In this document: positions 27,133 through 35,215 of the stretch, in pieces
Layout: each line of letters opens with the position of its first letter
Position numbering within the stretch: position 1 is the stretch's first letter
From: Candidatus Rifleibacteriota bacterium
GTDB lineage: Bacteria; Muiribacteriota; Ozemobacteria; Ozemobacterales; Ozemobacteraceae
DNA length: 64,000 nt
Direction: 5' to 3'
Assembly (NCBI GenBank): GCA_905236675.1
Contig: CAJOND010000012.1
Location: 1 to 64,000, forward strand
Position numbers and translations under genes: made by a program
The notes under the pieces: generated by a model
The model's database searches: none
What the model saw: only the letters and a program-made list of their open reading frames with translations
Told to the model about the DNA's origin: nothing

Positions 27133-27873
27133 TTATGGGAATTCAACATCATCGTCTATATCATCTATAGAAATATTATTCAGTTCATCAATATCTTTTA
27201 ATGACTCAATAAACTGCTTATTTTTCTGCGGAATATCGTTATCTTTTTCTTCACTTACAATAGAACTTCTACTAGCTATTTGAGAAGCTCTAACGCTAAC
27301 AAATTTGATTATTTTCATAAGCATAGACTTTTTATGAATTTCAATTACAGACTCATCATTACCTGTGAATTCAGCGAGAATACTTCTATCATAGTCACTT
27401 CCAACAGCTAGAGCAACTCTTATAGATTGTTTAAACCAGTTATTTTTATTTAGTAAATCTAAGCCTTTTTTATAATTATCTGTAGGATAACCATCTGAAA
27501 TTAACACAATTGCAGGAGCATAATTGCCCACAGCATTGTTCATAAAAGCTTTTCTAGAAAGTTTTTCATTTAGCATTTCACAAGCTTCTCCTAAGTCTGT
27601 AAGACCATTTGCCTGTAAATCATGCCAAGAAAAATCATCTAACTCAATAGGTTGTGGACTTTGCCATTCTGCACCAGAAGCAAAATCTAAAACAGCTATT
27701 TTTATTTTAGCATCAGCATTTGTCATGTTCTTTAATTCAGGAATAGTTTCTCTGATAGCATTATTAACAGCTGTAATTTTATCACCCATCATACTTGACG
27801 AAGTGTCAATAACAAAGAACAAAATCATTATTCTTCTAGCAACTTCCGTTGCCATCGCATCAATATTTGGCAT
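27133..27873 (-). CDS. TerY-like vWA-domain protein (second copy)
   Basis: The 246-residue protein is a paralogue of the vWA protein at 24.6-25.3 kb, with the same MPNID start. The MIDAS site is DTSSS (23-27), with LTDLGEA and VLISDGYPTDNY for the remaining ligands. The C terminus is an acidic stretch (DDIDDDVEFP) instead of a TerY-C domain, which is encoded by the next gene. A ribosome site (GAAAGGAAAT) precedes the ATG. Two vWA copies in one operon suggest a heterodimer or two different clients for the kinase/phosphatase pair. Confidence 0.9.
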   Translation of the reverse strand: MPNIDAMATEVARRIMILFFVIDTSSSMMGDKITAVNNAIRETIPELKNMTNADAKIKIAVLDFASGAEWQSPQPIELDDFSWHDLQANGLTDLGEACEMLNEKLSRKAFMNNAVGNYAPAIVLISDGYPTDNYKKGLDLLNKNNWFKQSIRVALAVGSDYDRSILAEFTGNDESVIEIHKKSMLMKIIKFVSVRASQIASRSSIVSEEKDNDIPQKNKQFIESLKDIDELNNISIDDIDDDVEFP

Positions 27874-27889
27874 ACTTATTTCCTTTCTA

Positions 27890-30022
27890 TTATTTCAAAA
27901 ACATACAACCCTGACAAGCTGCAATAATTAACAACCAAATTAAACAACCACAGCCATTTGCACAGCCTTTATTAAAATCATTATTGTTATTTGAAGGTGA
28001 ATAACTTGGGGTATATTTAGTGGACTCATAATAATTATTATTCCTTGTTGAAGTATAATTATTGTTGGATTTACTTACAGCCCAAGAATTATTGGTCTGA
28101 ATTGTTGCATTTGATTTAGAATATATAGACTTAACGGTATTTAATACATTAGAATTGGGATTTCTTTGAGCTATATCTAAAACAGATGCACCAGTATTAG
28201 AATCTCTGTAATTAATATTAGCTCCGTTATCTATTAGAGCATTAATAACTTTAGGATTTTGATTATGCTCTACCGCTTGCAATAATGATTCATTTATTAA
28301 ATCGCCATTATTTAAAGAAAAAGAAGCAAAATAATCTATTATTGACTCATTTTGGTTACTAGATGCAACTAATGGTAAAATAGGATAATTACTTGATGAT
28401 GTAACTTTTCCACCGATAGAAACAAAAGATTTAATCGTTTTTAAATGTTTAGCTATCATGGCAACTTTCATAAAAAAGCTGTAGCCATTATTAGAAATTC
28501 TATTTATATCGTAATTGCAATCTTTTATTAATCTAATAATAGTATCAATTTCTTTATCAAATTTATCTCTATTAATAATACCTTTTACAAAGCAATCTTG
28601 AGCATATAAATATTTAAATAATAAAAAACTCACACCCTGTGAAGTTTCAAGATAAGGGTCAGCCCCCAAGTCTATTAATTTACGAATATCCTTATTATCT
28701 GAAGGGAAAAATAATATATGAAAACCTGCTGAATCTACAGAATTGATGTTTTCTCCTTTATCAAGAAGTAATTTTAATGTTTTAAAATCAACTCTTTGCT
28801 TATAGAGAGAGGTTAGAATCACATTAGGATAAAAAGTATAATTAGTATCATTTTTTCTTTTTAAATTAAAAAGATTCCTTAAATCAGCGCCTAAAGATAT
28901 TAATTTTTTAATATTTTTTAAATTTGCTTCATTCCAAATAGCAAAATTTAAAATATTTCCTCTCCTTATTTCAGCAGTTTCTTCATCTATTAATTCAACA
29001 CTCTCGTTAATATTAGCACCGTATTTCACTAGTAAATCAATATATTTACCTGTTTCTTCTTCTTTTGTGGCATAATCATATAAAATACTTATTCCAGAAG
29101 GTTTATAATTAATCTTTGCTCCATTTTTTAGAAGACATTCTATTATTTCATATTTATCAGTTCTTTTAGAAGAGGTTCCAAAACATAATAATGGGCTAAC
29201 TATAAGATCTGAATCGGATTTTATTTCAATTTCACAATTTACATTAGCACCAAGAGATATTAAATTTTGTAAATCATTTACGGTGAAATAATCCTCAGTA
29301 AATTCCTCGGCATTTGTACCCATAAATAAACAAAGCAAACCAAAAGCTGTTGAAACAAAACCACCGTTTTCATCAGTAAAAGAAAGCTTTCTGTCTATTT
29401 TGGCTCCACTCTGAACTAAAGCTTTGGTAATATCATGACTATCTTTATTTAAAGAATGCCATAAAACACTAGCACCATCTTTATCTATAGCGTTCGGATC
29501 AGAACCAGCTTTAATCATATTAATTATTGTTTGAGGGTTCTTTGCTTTTTCTGCAGCTTCAAAAAGATCTTTAAAATGTTCTTTTTTGTGTTTATCTGAT
29601 TTATTATCAGAAGAATTACTGGTTTTGTTTGAACTTTCCCATTCTATCTCATCATCATTAGAAATTGAATCATTCTTTTGATAATTTATAGAGTTCCATT
29701 CAGAAGTATAGATTACAGAGGCAAGCCAGCCAACAGCTAAAATAGCTTTATCTTTATCTATAAAACATTCATCAGTTAAAATTTTAATTGCTTTGTTAAT
29801 GCAGTGAGTTCTAGTATTAGAATCTGATTTATATGATTTTAAAAGTTCTTTATAAACATTATTATTTAAAGCTATTTTTAATAATTTGAAATTAGGTTTT
29901 TCGCTGTCTAATAAATCTAAAGCAACAGCTAAGCACTTTTGAGTATCGTTGATTACTTCAACATCAGCTTTTTCTATTATAAACTTAAATAACTCACTAG
30001 GGTCATTATATTTCATACTCAT
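27890..30022 (-). CDS. Large ankyrin-repeat protein with Cys-rich membrane tail
   Basis: The 710-residue first gene of the TerY-P-like operon has three parts. An N-terminal helical module (about 1-115: DPSELFKFIIEKA, KAIKILTDECFIDKDKAI, GWLASVIYTSEW) is shared with the FGE-fold protein at 31.4-32.6 kb. A long array of ankyrin repeats covers about 150-640 (for example KAKNPQTIINMIKAGSDPNA and VINALIDNGANINYRDSNTG). An Asn/Ser/Tyr-rich linker leads to a C-terminal hydrophobic tail with many cysteines (GCANGCGC, then IWLLIIAAC). The tail suggests membrane anchoring at the C terminus. The best start is ATG 30022, with AAGG upstream; GTG 30025 and the ATG two codons later are alternatives. Its role may be target recognition or scaffolding. 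Confidence 0.85.
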   Translation of the reverse strand: MSMKYNDPSELFKFIIEKADVEVINDTQKCLAVALDLLDSEKPNFKLLKIALNNNVYKELLKSYKSDSNTRTHCINKAIKILTDECFIDKDKAILAVGWLASVIYTSEWNSINYQKNDSISNDDEIEWESSNKTSNSSDNKSDKHKKEHFKDLFEAAEKAKNPQTIINMIKAGSDPNAIDKDGASVLWHSLNKDSHDITKALVQSGAKIDRKLSFTDENGGFVSTAFGLLCLFMGTNAEEFTEDYFTVNDLQNLISLGANVNCEIEIKSDSDLIVSPLLCFGTSSKRTDKYEIIECLLKNGAKINYKPSGISILYDYATKEEETGKYIDLLVKYGANINESVELIDEETAEIRRGNILNFAIWNEANLKNIKKLISLGADLRNLFNLKRKNDTNYTFYPNVILTSLYKQRVDFKTLKLLLDKGENINSVDSAGFHILFFPSDNKDIRKLIDLGADPYLETSQGVSFLLFKYLYAQDCFVKGIINRDKFDKEIDTIIRLIKDCNYDINRISNNGYSFFMKVAMIAKHLKTIKSFVSIGGKVTSSSNYPILPLVASSNQNESIIDYFASFSLNNGDLINESLLQAVEHNQNPKVINALIDNGANINYRDSNTGASVLDIAQRNPNSNVLNTVKSIYSKSNATIQTNNSWAVSKSNNNYTSTRNNNYYESTKYTPSYSPSNNNNDFNKGCANGCGCLIWLLIIAACQGCMFLK

Positions 30023-30048
30023 CACTCAACCTTGAATCTCTTAACAAG

Positions 30049-30077
30049 ATTATAAAGAAAAAATCTAAATTATACAA
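30049..30077 (-). promoter_or_regulatory. Sigma-70-type promoter of the TerY-P-like operon
   Basis: On the minus strand TTGTAT (30072-30077) and a perfect TATAAT (30049-30054) are separated by 17 bases, about 25 bases upstream of the ankyrin gene start. It would drive the six or seven genes down to 22.3 or 21.2 kb. Confidence 0.7.
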
Positions 30078-30264
30078 TTAATTTATAAAACAGTAATTTT
30101 TACTGTTCTCAGTTTCAGTTCTCAGCTCTTCCCTAAATCTTTAATCTCAATTTTTAGTCTTTTATTTTAAATTTATCAACTTTCAATTTTACGTTTTCAG
30201 TTCTTAGTTTACTAATTATTGTGATTTTTTTTTAAACCTAGTATAATTTTAATAGGTGAAACTA

Positions 30265-31161
30265 ATGAAAAAAATCAAAGTCAACAGAGAATATAAGAGT
30301 TCTATTTTTATAAGCCTTTTTGGGGCAGAAAACAATAAGAAGAACTTACTTCAATTATATAATGCTCTGGCAAAAACCAGTTATACCGATATTAATGATT
30401 TGACTATAACTACTCTTGACGATGCTCTCTACATGGATGTAAAAAACGATGTGTCATTTCTAATAGACAGTCGAATGAACCTTTATGAGCATCAAAGCAC
30501 TTTCAACCCTAATATGCCTTTGAGAGGGCTGATTTATTTCGCTCATCTCTACCAGTCATATATAGAAAAAAGCGGTATCAGTATTTTTGGTTCTACTTTA
30601 ATTAAGATTCCAACTCCACAATATGTGATTTTTTATAATGGAATAAAACGCAAAGTTGCTGACAAAACTTATTTAAAGCTTTCTGACGCTTTTATTAATA
30701 AAGAAAAAGCAAAAGGCTTTGAATGGACAGCAACAATGCTGAACATAAATATTGGTCATAACAAGGCATTGTTTGAAAGATGTCGTATGTTATGGGAATA
30801 TTCTATGTTTGTTGATTTGACTAGAAAATACATCAAAGAATCTAAAGAGCCTGTAGATGGTATTCGAAAGGCTGTTGACGAATGTATTAACAGGAACATT
30901 CTAAAAGAATTCTTGATTGAAAAACAGTCGGAGGTAATAGCTATGTGTCTGTTCAGTTTTGACAAAAATAAATATGAAAATACTATCAAAAACGAAGGTT
31001 TTCAAGAAGGTGAAAAAAAAGGTGAAAAAAAAGGTGAATTTAATACTACATATAACTTTATAAAGCAAGGACTTATAACTGTAGAACAGGCTGCATCTGC
31101 TATGGGATTAACAACCAAACAATTATTAGACAATTTCAAAAAATTCAACCTTGCTTTATAA
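30265..31161 (+). CDS. Rpn/PD-(D/E)XK family nuclease
   Basis: The protein of about 298 residues belongs to the Rpn (PDDEXK_2, formerly transposase_31-like) family. The nuclease core is visible as DVSFLIDSRMNLYEHQS, providing the D and the ExQ of the active site, followed by RGLIYFAHLYQSYIEK. The helical middle (EWTATMLNINIGHN, CINRNILKEFL) and a C-terminal Glu/Lys/Gly coiled segment (EGEKKGEKKGE) are also typical. These RecA-independent recombination-promoting nucleases are often multicopy and strain-variable in gut bacteria. ATG 30265, with AGGTGA six bases upstream, is the likely start; a GTG three codons earlier overlaps that site. It points away from the TerY-P-like operon. Confidence 0.85.
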   Translation: MKKIKVNREYKSSIFISLFGAENNKKNLLQLYNALAKTSYTDINDLTITTLDDALYMDVKNDVSFLIDSRMNLYEHQSTFNPNMPLRGLIYFAHLYQSYIEKSGISIFGSTLIKIPTPQYVIFYNGIKRKVADKTYLKLSDAFINKEKAKGFEWTATMLNINIGHNKALFERCRMLWEYSMFVDLTRKYIKESKEPVDGIRKAVDECINRNILKEFLIEKQSEVIAMCLFSFDKNKYENTIKNEGFQEGEKKGEKKGEFNTTYNFIKQGLITVEQAASAMGLTTKQLLDNFKKFNLAL

Positions 31162-31356
31162 GCATTATAAGATTCTCTCATCTCTTTTCTCAACAACACT
31201 AGCTAAAGCCAGCGTTGTCGTTTTTGGTAATTGTGATTTTTATTGTTATTTGCATATCTGATAAGTAACGAATATTCCCCATAACTGATACTTTGATAAC
31301 CTTCGATTTAACAATAATAATTACAAAAAAAATCTACAATAACAACTATTTTCATT

Positions 31357-32616
31357 TTAACTCATGGGCACAAGGGCAACACGGAAGCCAAGGTCAGCAG
31401 AAAAAGCGGTGGAATAATGTATGATACGACAAGCAGAGCGACAAAACATAACATTAACAGCGTTGCTTCCGCCACGTATAGCATAATATCTGCTGTTATC
31501 TAGGTCTGTAGGTAGTATACAGGAGGGGCATGAATATTTTCCAAAACAGACTTCGCACCATTCAAAAACATTGCCGTGCATATCATAAATACCCCAAGCA
31601 TTTGGCTTCTTTTGTCCAACAGGATAGGTGTTCTGCCTAGAATTACCAGAATACCAACCTACTTCATCAAGATTATTACAAAAACCTATTTCACAAGTTA
31701 TATCTTTACCACTATTCAAAGAAGTAGTTGTTCCAGCTCTACAGGCATATTCCCACTGAGCTTCTGTAGGCAAATCAAATTTATAATCATTTGGTAGTTT
31801 ATCATAATAAATTGAATTAAGACACTCACAATAATTTTTTGCATCATTCCAAGTTACTAATTCGACAGGATTCTTTTCACCTTTGAAATGGGATGGATTA
31901 ACTTTAGTAATACTTTTGTATTGCTTTTGAGTAACAGGATATTTCCCAATCATAAAAGGCTTAGATATTATAACCTGTTGCTGAACCTCATTATCTGACC
32001 GTCCCAGCTCACCATCATCTTTTTCAATAAAAAAGCCCAAAAAACCTTTTGATTTTACAAAAGGAGCACGACTGCCCATCATAAAGCTTCCAATAGGACA
32101 ATAAACCATTTCTAAATCGATATCTTCAAGTGTCCAAATTTTATTATCTATAATATTATTATTGAATGAAATTCCTTTTTCAGAAGTTTTAAACAAAGAC
32201 TCTTCTGTTTTATCAAATACTATGCAATTTCTTTTGTCATCATTAACAAAGTGTTGACAAGAAACTGATTTACTATTCATTTTCAAATAACTTTCCCATT
32301 CTATTGGATAAATATTTTGAGCAAGCCAACAGACAGTATTGGTTGCTTCATCATTATCCATATCACATTCATCAGTGAGAATTTTGATTGTTCGTTCTAT
32401 GCTAATTATTTTTTTTTCAGAGTTAGAATTATTTGCTTTAATAAGAGTTTCATAAACTTTTTTAATGAAAGCCGCATTTATAAAAAAAATATTCCGCTTA
32501 TCGCATTCTAACAATTCTTCTACAAAAGAAAGACAACGTTCATAATTCTTGAAAATCGATAGTCCAAACTGTTCATTTAAATATTTAAAGAACTCACTAG
32601 GGTCACTGAATTTCAT
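31357..32616 (-). CDS. FGE-sulfatase-fold protein with shared N-terminal module
   Basis: The 419-residue protein has two parts. Residues 1-110 repeat the N-terminal module of the ankyrin protein: SDPSEFFKYLNEQ, IERTIKILTDECDMDNDEA and WLAQNIYPIEW. Residues 165-419 form a formylglycine-generating-enzyme (SUMF1-like) domain: MVYCPIGSFMMGS, FMIGKYPVTQKQYK, NPVELVTWNDAKNYC, LPTEAQWEYACRAG, WGIYDMHGNVFEWC, RGGS and CRSACR, ending DLGFRVAL. Such domains serve as formylglycine makers, as oxygenases, or as ligand-binding C-type lectin-like folds in variable proteins. The shared module suggests it works in the same pathway as the TerY-P-like operon. It has its own promoter and a good ribosome site (AGGAG). 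Confidence 0.88.
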   Translation of the reverse strand: MKFSDPSEFFKYLNEQFGLSIFKNYERCLSFVEELLECDKRNIFFINAAFIKKVYETLIKANNSNSEKKIISIERTIKILTDECDMDNDEATNTVCWLAQNIYPIEWESYLKMNSKSVSCQHFVNDDKRNCIVFDKTEESLFKTSEKGISFNNNIIDNKIWTLEDIDLEMVYCPIGSFMMGSRAPFVKSKGFLGFFIEKDDGELGRSDNEVQQQVIISKPFMIGKYPVTQKQYKSITKVNPSHFKGEKNPVELVTWNDAKNYCECLNSIYYDKLPNDYKFDLPTEAQWEYACRAGTTTSLNSGKDITCEIGFCNNLDEVGWYSGNSRQNTYPVGQKKPNAWGIYDMHGNVFEWCEVCFGKYSCPSCILPTDLDNSRYYAIRGGSNAVNVMFCRSACRIIHYSTAFSADLGFRVALVPMS

Positions 32617-32641
32617 GCTTCACTCCTAATCTATTTGAGAG

Positions 32642-32670
32642 ATTATAACGAAAAAGGGTAAATCATTCAA
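32642..32670 (-). promoter_or_regulatory. Sigma-70-type promoter of the FGE-fold gene
   Basis: TTGAAT (32665-32670) and TATAAT (32642-32647) are separated by 17 bases on the minus strand, about 25 bases before the start codon. The layout is nearly identical to the promoter of the ankyrin gene. Confidence 0.7.
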
Positions 32671-32705
32671 TTTTTTTATTCTGGTCAGGTCACAAGCCTG
32701 TCAAC

Positions 32706-32780
32706 GCAAAGCTATCGCTTTGCTCCCCCTTCAGTCGCTTTCAGCGACAGCTCCCCCAATAGCTTTTGCTTTGGGGGAGC
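32706..32780. repeat. GC-rich compound palindromic element
   Basis: Three hairpins sit in a row: GCAAAGC/GCTTTGC (32706-32712 with 32717-32723), GTCGCT/AGCGAC (32734-32739 with 32743-32748), and GCTCCCCCAA/TTGGGGGAGC (32750-32759 with 32771-32780). The GC content is far above its surroundings. The pattern resembles intergenic palindromic repeats I recall from Clostridia and other gut bacteria. It may be a REP-like or MITE-like element, possibly acquired. Confidence 0.65.
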
Positions 32781-32863
32781 ATCGTCAAGAAGATAACATC
32801 AAAGAGGGGCTTTAGAAAAGCCTTACAACCAACCACATCATCTTTTCTTTTTCAGTTTTCACC

Positions 32864-33217
32864 TTACAAAAACTTCTTCTCCAAGTCCCGCACCATCTTA
32901 ATATACAGTGCCTTACATTCAGAATATTTCTTGTTTTCGATGAATTGTAAGCAATCTTTCAAATAAGTCTTCCAAATATTCAGATAAATTTCTTCTTTAT
33001 TCAAGCAGAAATCTATTTTTTCAACAATCTTCGGTGCATTAGTGTAATATTCTTTTATTAATTCCTTGCCGTCTTCTTCTTTTGTCAGCCAGTTGTCTCT
33101 GAACTGCCTGAACATGGTTAATTCATAGCAATCATCAGGTTTGTTGAAAGAATCGCATACAGCTGTTGTTATGAAGCAACCACCGCTATTATTGTTATTT
33201 TTAGAGTAACTATTCAA
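32864..33217 (-). CDS. CFI-box-CTERM domain protein
   Basis: The 117-residue protein opens with a short Asn/Ser-rich stretch and then GGCFITTAVCDSF, the CFI-box signature. It continues with YELTMFRQFRDNWL and LIKEYYTNAPKIVEKID, matching the domain's conserved helices. CFI-box-CTERM domains are small Cys-containing modules found at the C termini of diverse signalling and conflict-related proteins, or alone; I recall a suggested role in processing or anchoring. Two invariant cysteines flank the box. It lies upstream of the palindromic element and the FGE-fold gene, on the same strand, so it could be part of the same island. Confidence 0.7.
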   Translation of the reverse strand: MNSYSKNNNNSGGCFITTAVCDSFNKPDDCYELTMFRQFRDNWLTKEEDGKELIKEYYTNAPKIVEKIDFCLNKEEIYLNIWKTYLKDCLQFIENKKYSECKALYIKMVRDLEKKFL

Positions 33218-33295
33218 TTATTTTATTCTAACAAAATTAAAACTTAATAATAAGATTGTATCTATATTTTTAATATTTCTTTAAGACATTAGACT

Positions 33296-33440
33296 TCGGA
33301 CAGATAATCTAAACAATCCTCTTTTTCTCTTATCTCTTATCTCTTATCTCTTATCTCTCATCGCTTCTCTCTTCAATCTTATATCTCCAACTTTGGTCTT
33401 ATATCTTAATTTTCTCATCTTTCAGTTTTCCATTTTAACT
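33296..33440. repeat. Pyrimidine-rich tract with (CTCTTAT)4 tandem repeat
   Basis: Four exact copies of the 7-base unit CTCTTAT occupy 33327-33354. They lie within about 145 bases of CT-rich sequence with motifs such as TTCAATCTTATATCTCC. The surrounding gap (33218-33548) has no other feature that I can support. Confidence 0.6.
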
Positions 33441-33548
33441 TTAAAATTATTAATAAATTGTCTTTTTCCAAAATATATGTTTTAAAAAGTTTTTATTGTC
33501 TAACTAAAGATTAGAATATATAATTTTATAAAAAATAGAGGTAAAAAA

Positions 33549-34175
33549 GTGTCAATTGCAATAATTATAATTCTTTTTGTTATTATATATATAATTCATA
33601 AGAATAAAAAAGTTAGAAAACAGATTGAAAGACAAAAACAAAATGAATTAGAAGATAAAAAACAAAAACAAGAAATAGTTAGAGATAATTTTAAAAAAAT
33701 ATTTCCTGAAGTAGATGAAAAGTTCTCTTATTTAATGAATACCGTTGGCAAAGATGAAAATATGAGTTTATATAGAACTGAAGCATCAAAAATATTCAAT
33801 GAAATTTTAAAATTATTTTTAACTATAATAGAAGCCGACAAACGATTAGACAGCTTAAATAATCTCAGGAAAAACTTATTGAATTCTATAGATAATAATA
33901 ACATTAATAAAAGAGTTTTAGAAGGTAATGAAAAATCTAAGGAATTAATTGTTCAGATTAACAAAGAAAGCAATGATTTAAAAAAATATATTGCAAATGC
34001 AAAAGAAGAAATCAAAGCTTCTAGCATAGATTTTATGAATACTGCCGCAGAAATCGAACTATCAAAATCATCTGGTAAGTTGATAGAATTATCTAAACTT
34101 CAAACAAGATGCAAGAATTTAAGTTATTTAACAGAGCATATGCCTTTATCTTCAGATTTACAAAATAAAGATTAA
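33549..34175 (+). CDS. Single-pass membrane protein with coiled coil
   Basis: The 208-residue product has an N-terminal membrane segment (about 3-18) followed by a basic, highly charged helix (KNKKVRKQIERQKQNELEDK). A helical body follows with heptad-like patterns (about 55-190: LKLFLTIIEADKRLDSL, NEKSKELIVQINKE, IELSKSSGKLIELSKL). It looks like an inside-facing coiled-coil protein anchored at the N terminus. The start codon is GTG with AGAGGT upstream. I do not recognise the family. It resembles XpaC/TelA-type helical proteins only in general character, so no function is assigned. Confidence 0.6.
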   Translation: MSIAIIIILFVIIYIIHKNKKVRKQIERQKQNELEDKKQKQEIVRDNFKKIFPEVDEKFSYLMNTVGKDENMSLYRTEASKIFNEILKLFLTIIEADKRLDSLNNLRKNLLNSIDNNNINKRVLEGNEKSKELIVQINKESNDLKKYIANAKEEIKASSIDFMNTAAEIELSKSSGKLIELSKLQTRCKNLSYLTEHMPLSSDLQNKD

Positions 34176-34236
34176 TTTATTTTCTGTATATACTATAATT
34201 ATCTATCAAACTTTATTTTCAAAAGTTAATTTTATG

Positions 34237-34269
34237 AATCGCTGAAGTTCAATAAGAACATCAGCGATT
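34237..34269. terminator. Hairpin between convergent genes
   Basis: A 9-bp stem (34237-34245 AATCGCTGA with 34261-34269 TCAGCGATT, 15-base loop) lies between the convergent coiled-coil gene and the nitroreductase gene. T-runs are weak on both sides, so termination strength is uncertain. Confidence 0.5.
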
Positions 34270-34276
34270 ATTAATT

Positions 34277-34789
34277 TTATAAATAAACAACAGTTTCTTT
34301 AAGTTCTTTGCGAGAGAAATGATTGGGAAGAGGCTTAGAACCTTCTGCTGCATAACCTAAATCTAATAACATAAGAACTTCTTCATTTTCAGGAAGGTTT
34401 AGTTCTTTTGCTGCAAGTTCAGGATCAAAATAATTTAACCAGCAGCTATCTACCCCTTCATTGGTAGCAGCTAACATCATTGAAGTAGCGACTATTGTTG
34501 CATCTTCTAGACCTGAATCACGTTTTCCACCAGGATAAGTAAATACATTATTCTTATTGAAAGCCACAGCAAGAACAGTAGGAGCCCCATATCGACAAGG
34601 AGTTAATTTGTCGATTTTTTCTAAACCATCTGCAGATTGTATAACATAAACACGTTGTTCCTGAAGGTTTTTAGCAGTAGGAGCAAGTCGACCTGCTTCT
34701 AGAATTGAATCTAAGACTTCTTTTTTAACTTGTTTATTGCTAAACTTTTTGCATGAATAACGATTCTTTACTACTTCTGAAAATTCCAT
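34277..34789 (-). CDS. Nitroreductase-family FMN oxidoreductase
   Basis: The 170-residue protein begins MEFSEVVKNRYSCKKFSNKQV, where RYSCKKF is the FMN-phosphate-binding RxSxRxF-like block. It contains APTAKNLQEQRVYVIQ, the PT-x-x-N-x-Q flavin contact. The C-terminal SCWLNYFDP and LLDLGYAAEGSKPLPNHF complete the family pattern. Members are homodimers that reduce nitro compounds, quinones or flavins with NAD(P)H. The length is typical of the short subfamily. A strong ribosome site (AAAGGAG) precedes the ATG. No neighbour suggests a specific substrate. Confidence 0.9.
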   Translation of the reverse strand: MEFSEVVKNRYSCKKFSNKQVKKEVLDSILEAGRLAPTAKNLQEQRVYVIQSADGLEKIDKLTPCRYGAPTVLAVAFNKNNVFTYPGGKRDSGLEDATIVATSMMLAATNEGVDSCWLNYFDPELAAKELNLPENEEVLMLLDLGYAAEGSKPLPNHFSRKELKETVVYL

Positions 34790-34806
34790 TATTTACTCCT
34801 TTGTTT

Positions 34807-35095
34807 TATAAGATATAAGATAGAAGAGAGCAGGAGAGCGGACGAGGGCAAAGCCCTTTAGGACAGAAGAGCGAAGAGATGCGAGAGAACTGAAAACGGG
34901 AAATGAGAGGTAAAGTCCCTCGTTAAGGTTACCACTGAGGTTTACTTTTTTAACAATATCACCAATCTCCAATCACTCACCAAATACCATGCCAATCTTC
35001 GCTTGACCGATTTATTGCACTATTGTTCTTCTTCAATCTTTAATCTTCACTCTTAAAACTTCAAACTTAATTCTTCAATCTCCATTTATAGTCTA
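34807..35095. repeat. Intergenic tract with AAGATAT and CTTCAATCTT arms
   Basis: In the 426-bp gap between the nitroreductase and the membrane propeller gene, a left arm TATAAGATATAAGATAGAAG (34807-34826) and a CT-type right arm (35026-35088: TTCTTCAATCTTTAATCTTC and relatives) match the family seen elsewhere. Between them are degenerate purine-rich sequence and short palindromes. No ORF is supported. Confidence 0.45.
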
Positions 35096-35215
35096 TTTAT
35101 ATATGATAATTCTTAAAAAAGTATTCTTCAATAATAAAATTTGATTAGATTATTAAGAATTATTAAGTACTGGTCGATAAGTCTTCTTGAATTTACGCTT
35201 ATAGAGGAATTAGCC

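Noticed and set aside
30265-31161. Insertion sequence around the Rpn nuclease gene
   Set aside because: No terminal inverted repeats or target duplications are visible; the family is nuclease-like and not a true transposase.
31193-31225. Hairpin followed by a T-run after the Rpn nuclease gene
   Set aside because: On the plus strand the stem contains two A-C mismatches; on the minus strand it pairs with G-U but has no T-run, so termination cannot be supported.
32317-32511. Plus-strand ORF opposite the FGE-fold gene
   Set aside because: Reverse-strand shadow of the conserved N-terminal module.
33296-33440. CRISPR-like array
   Set aside because: The repeats are 7 bases long and contiguous, without spacers; it is a simple tandem repeat.
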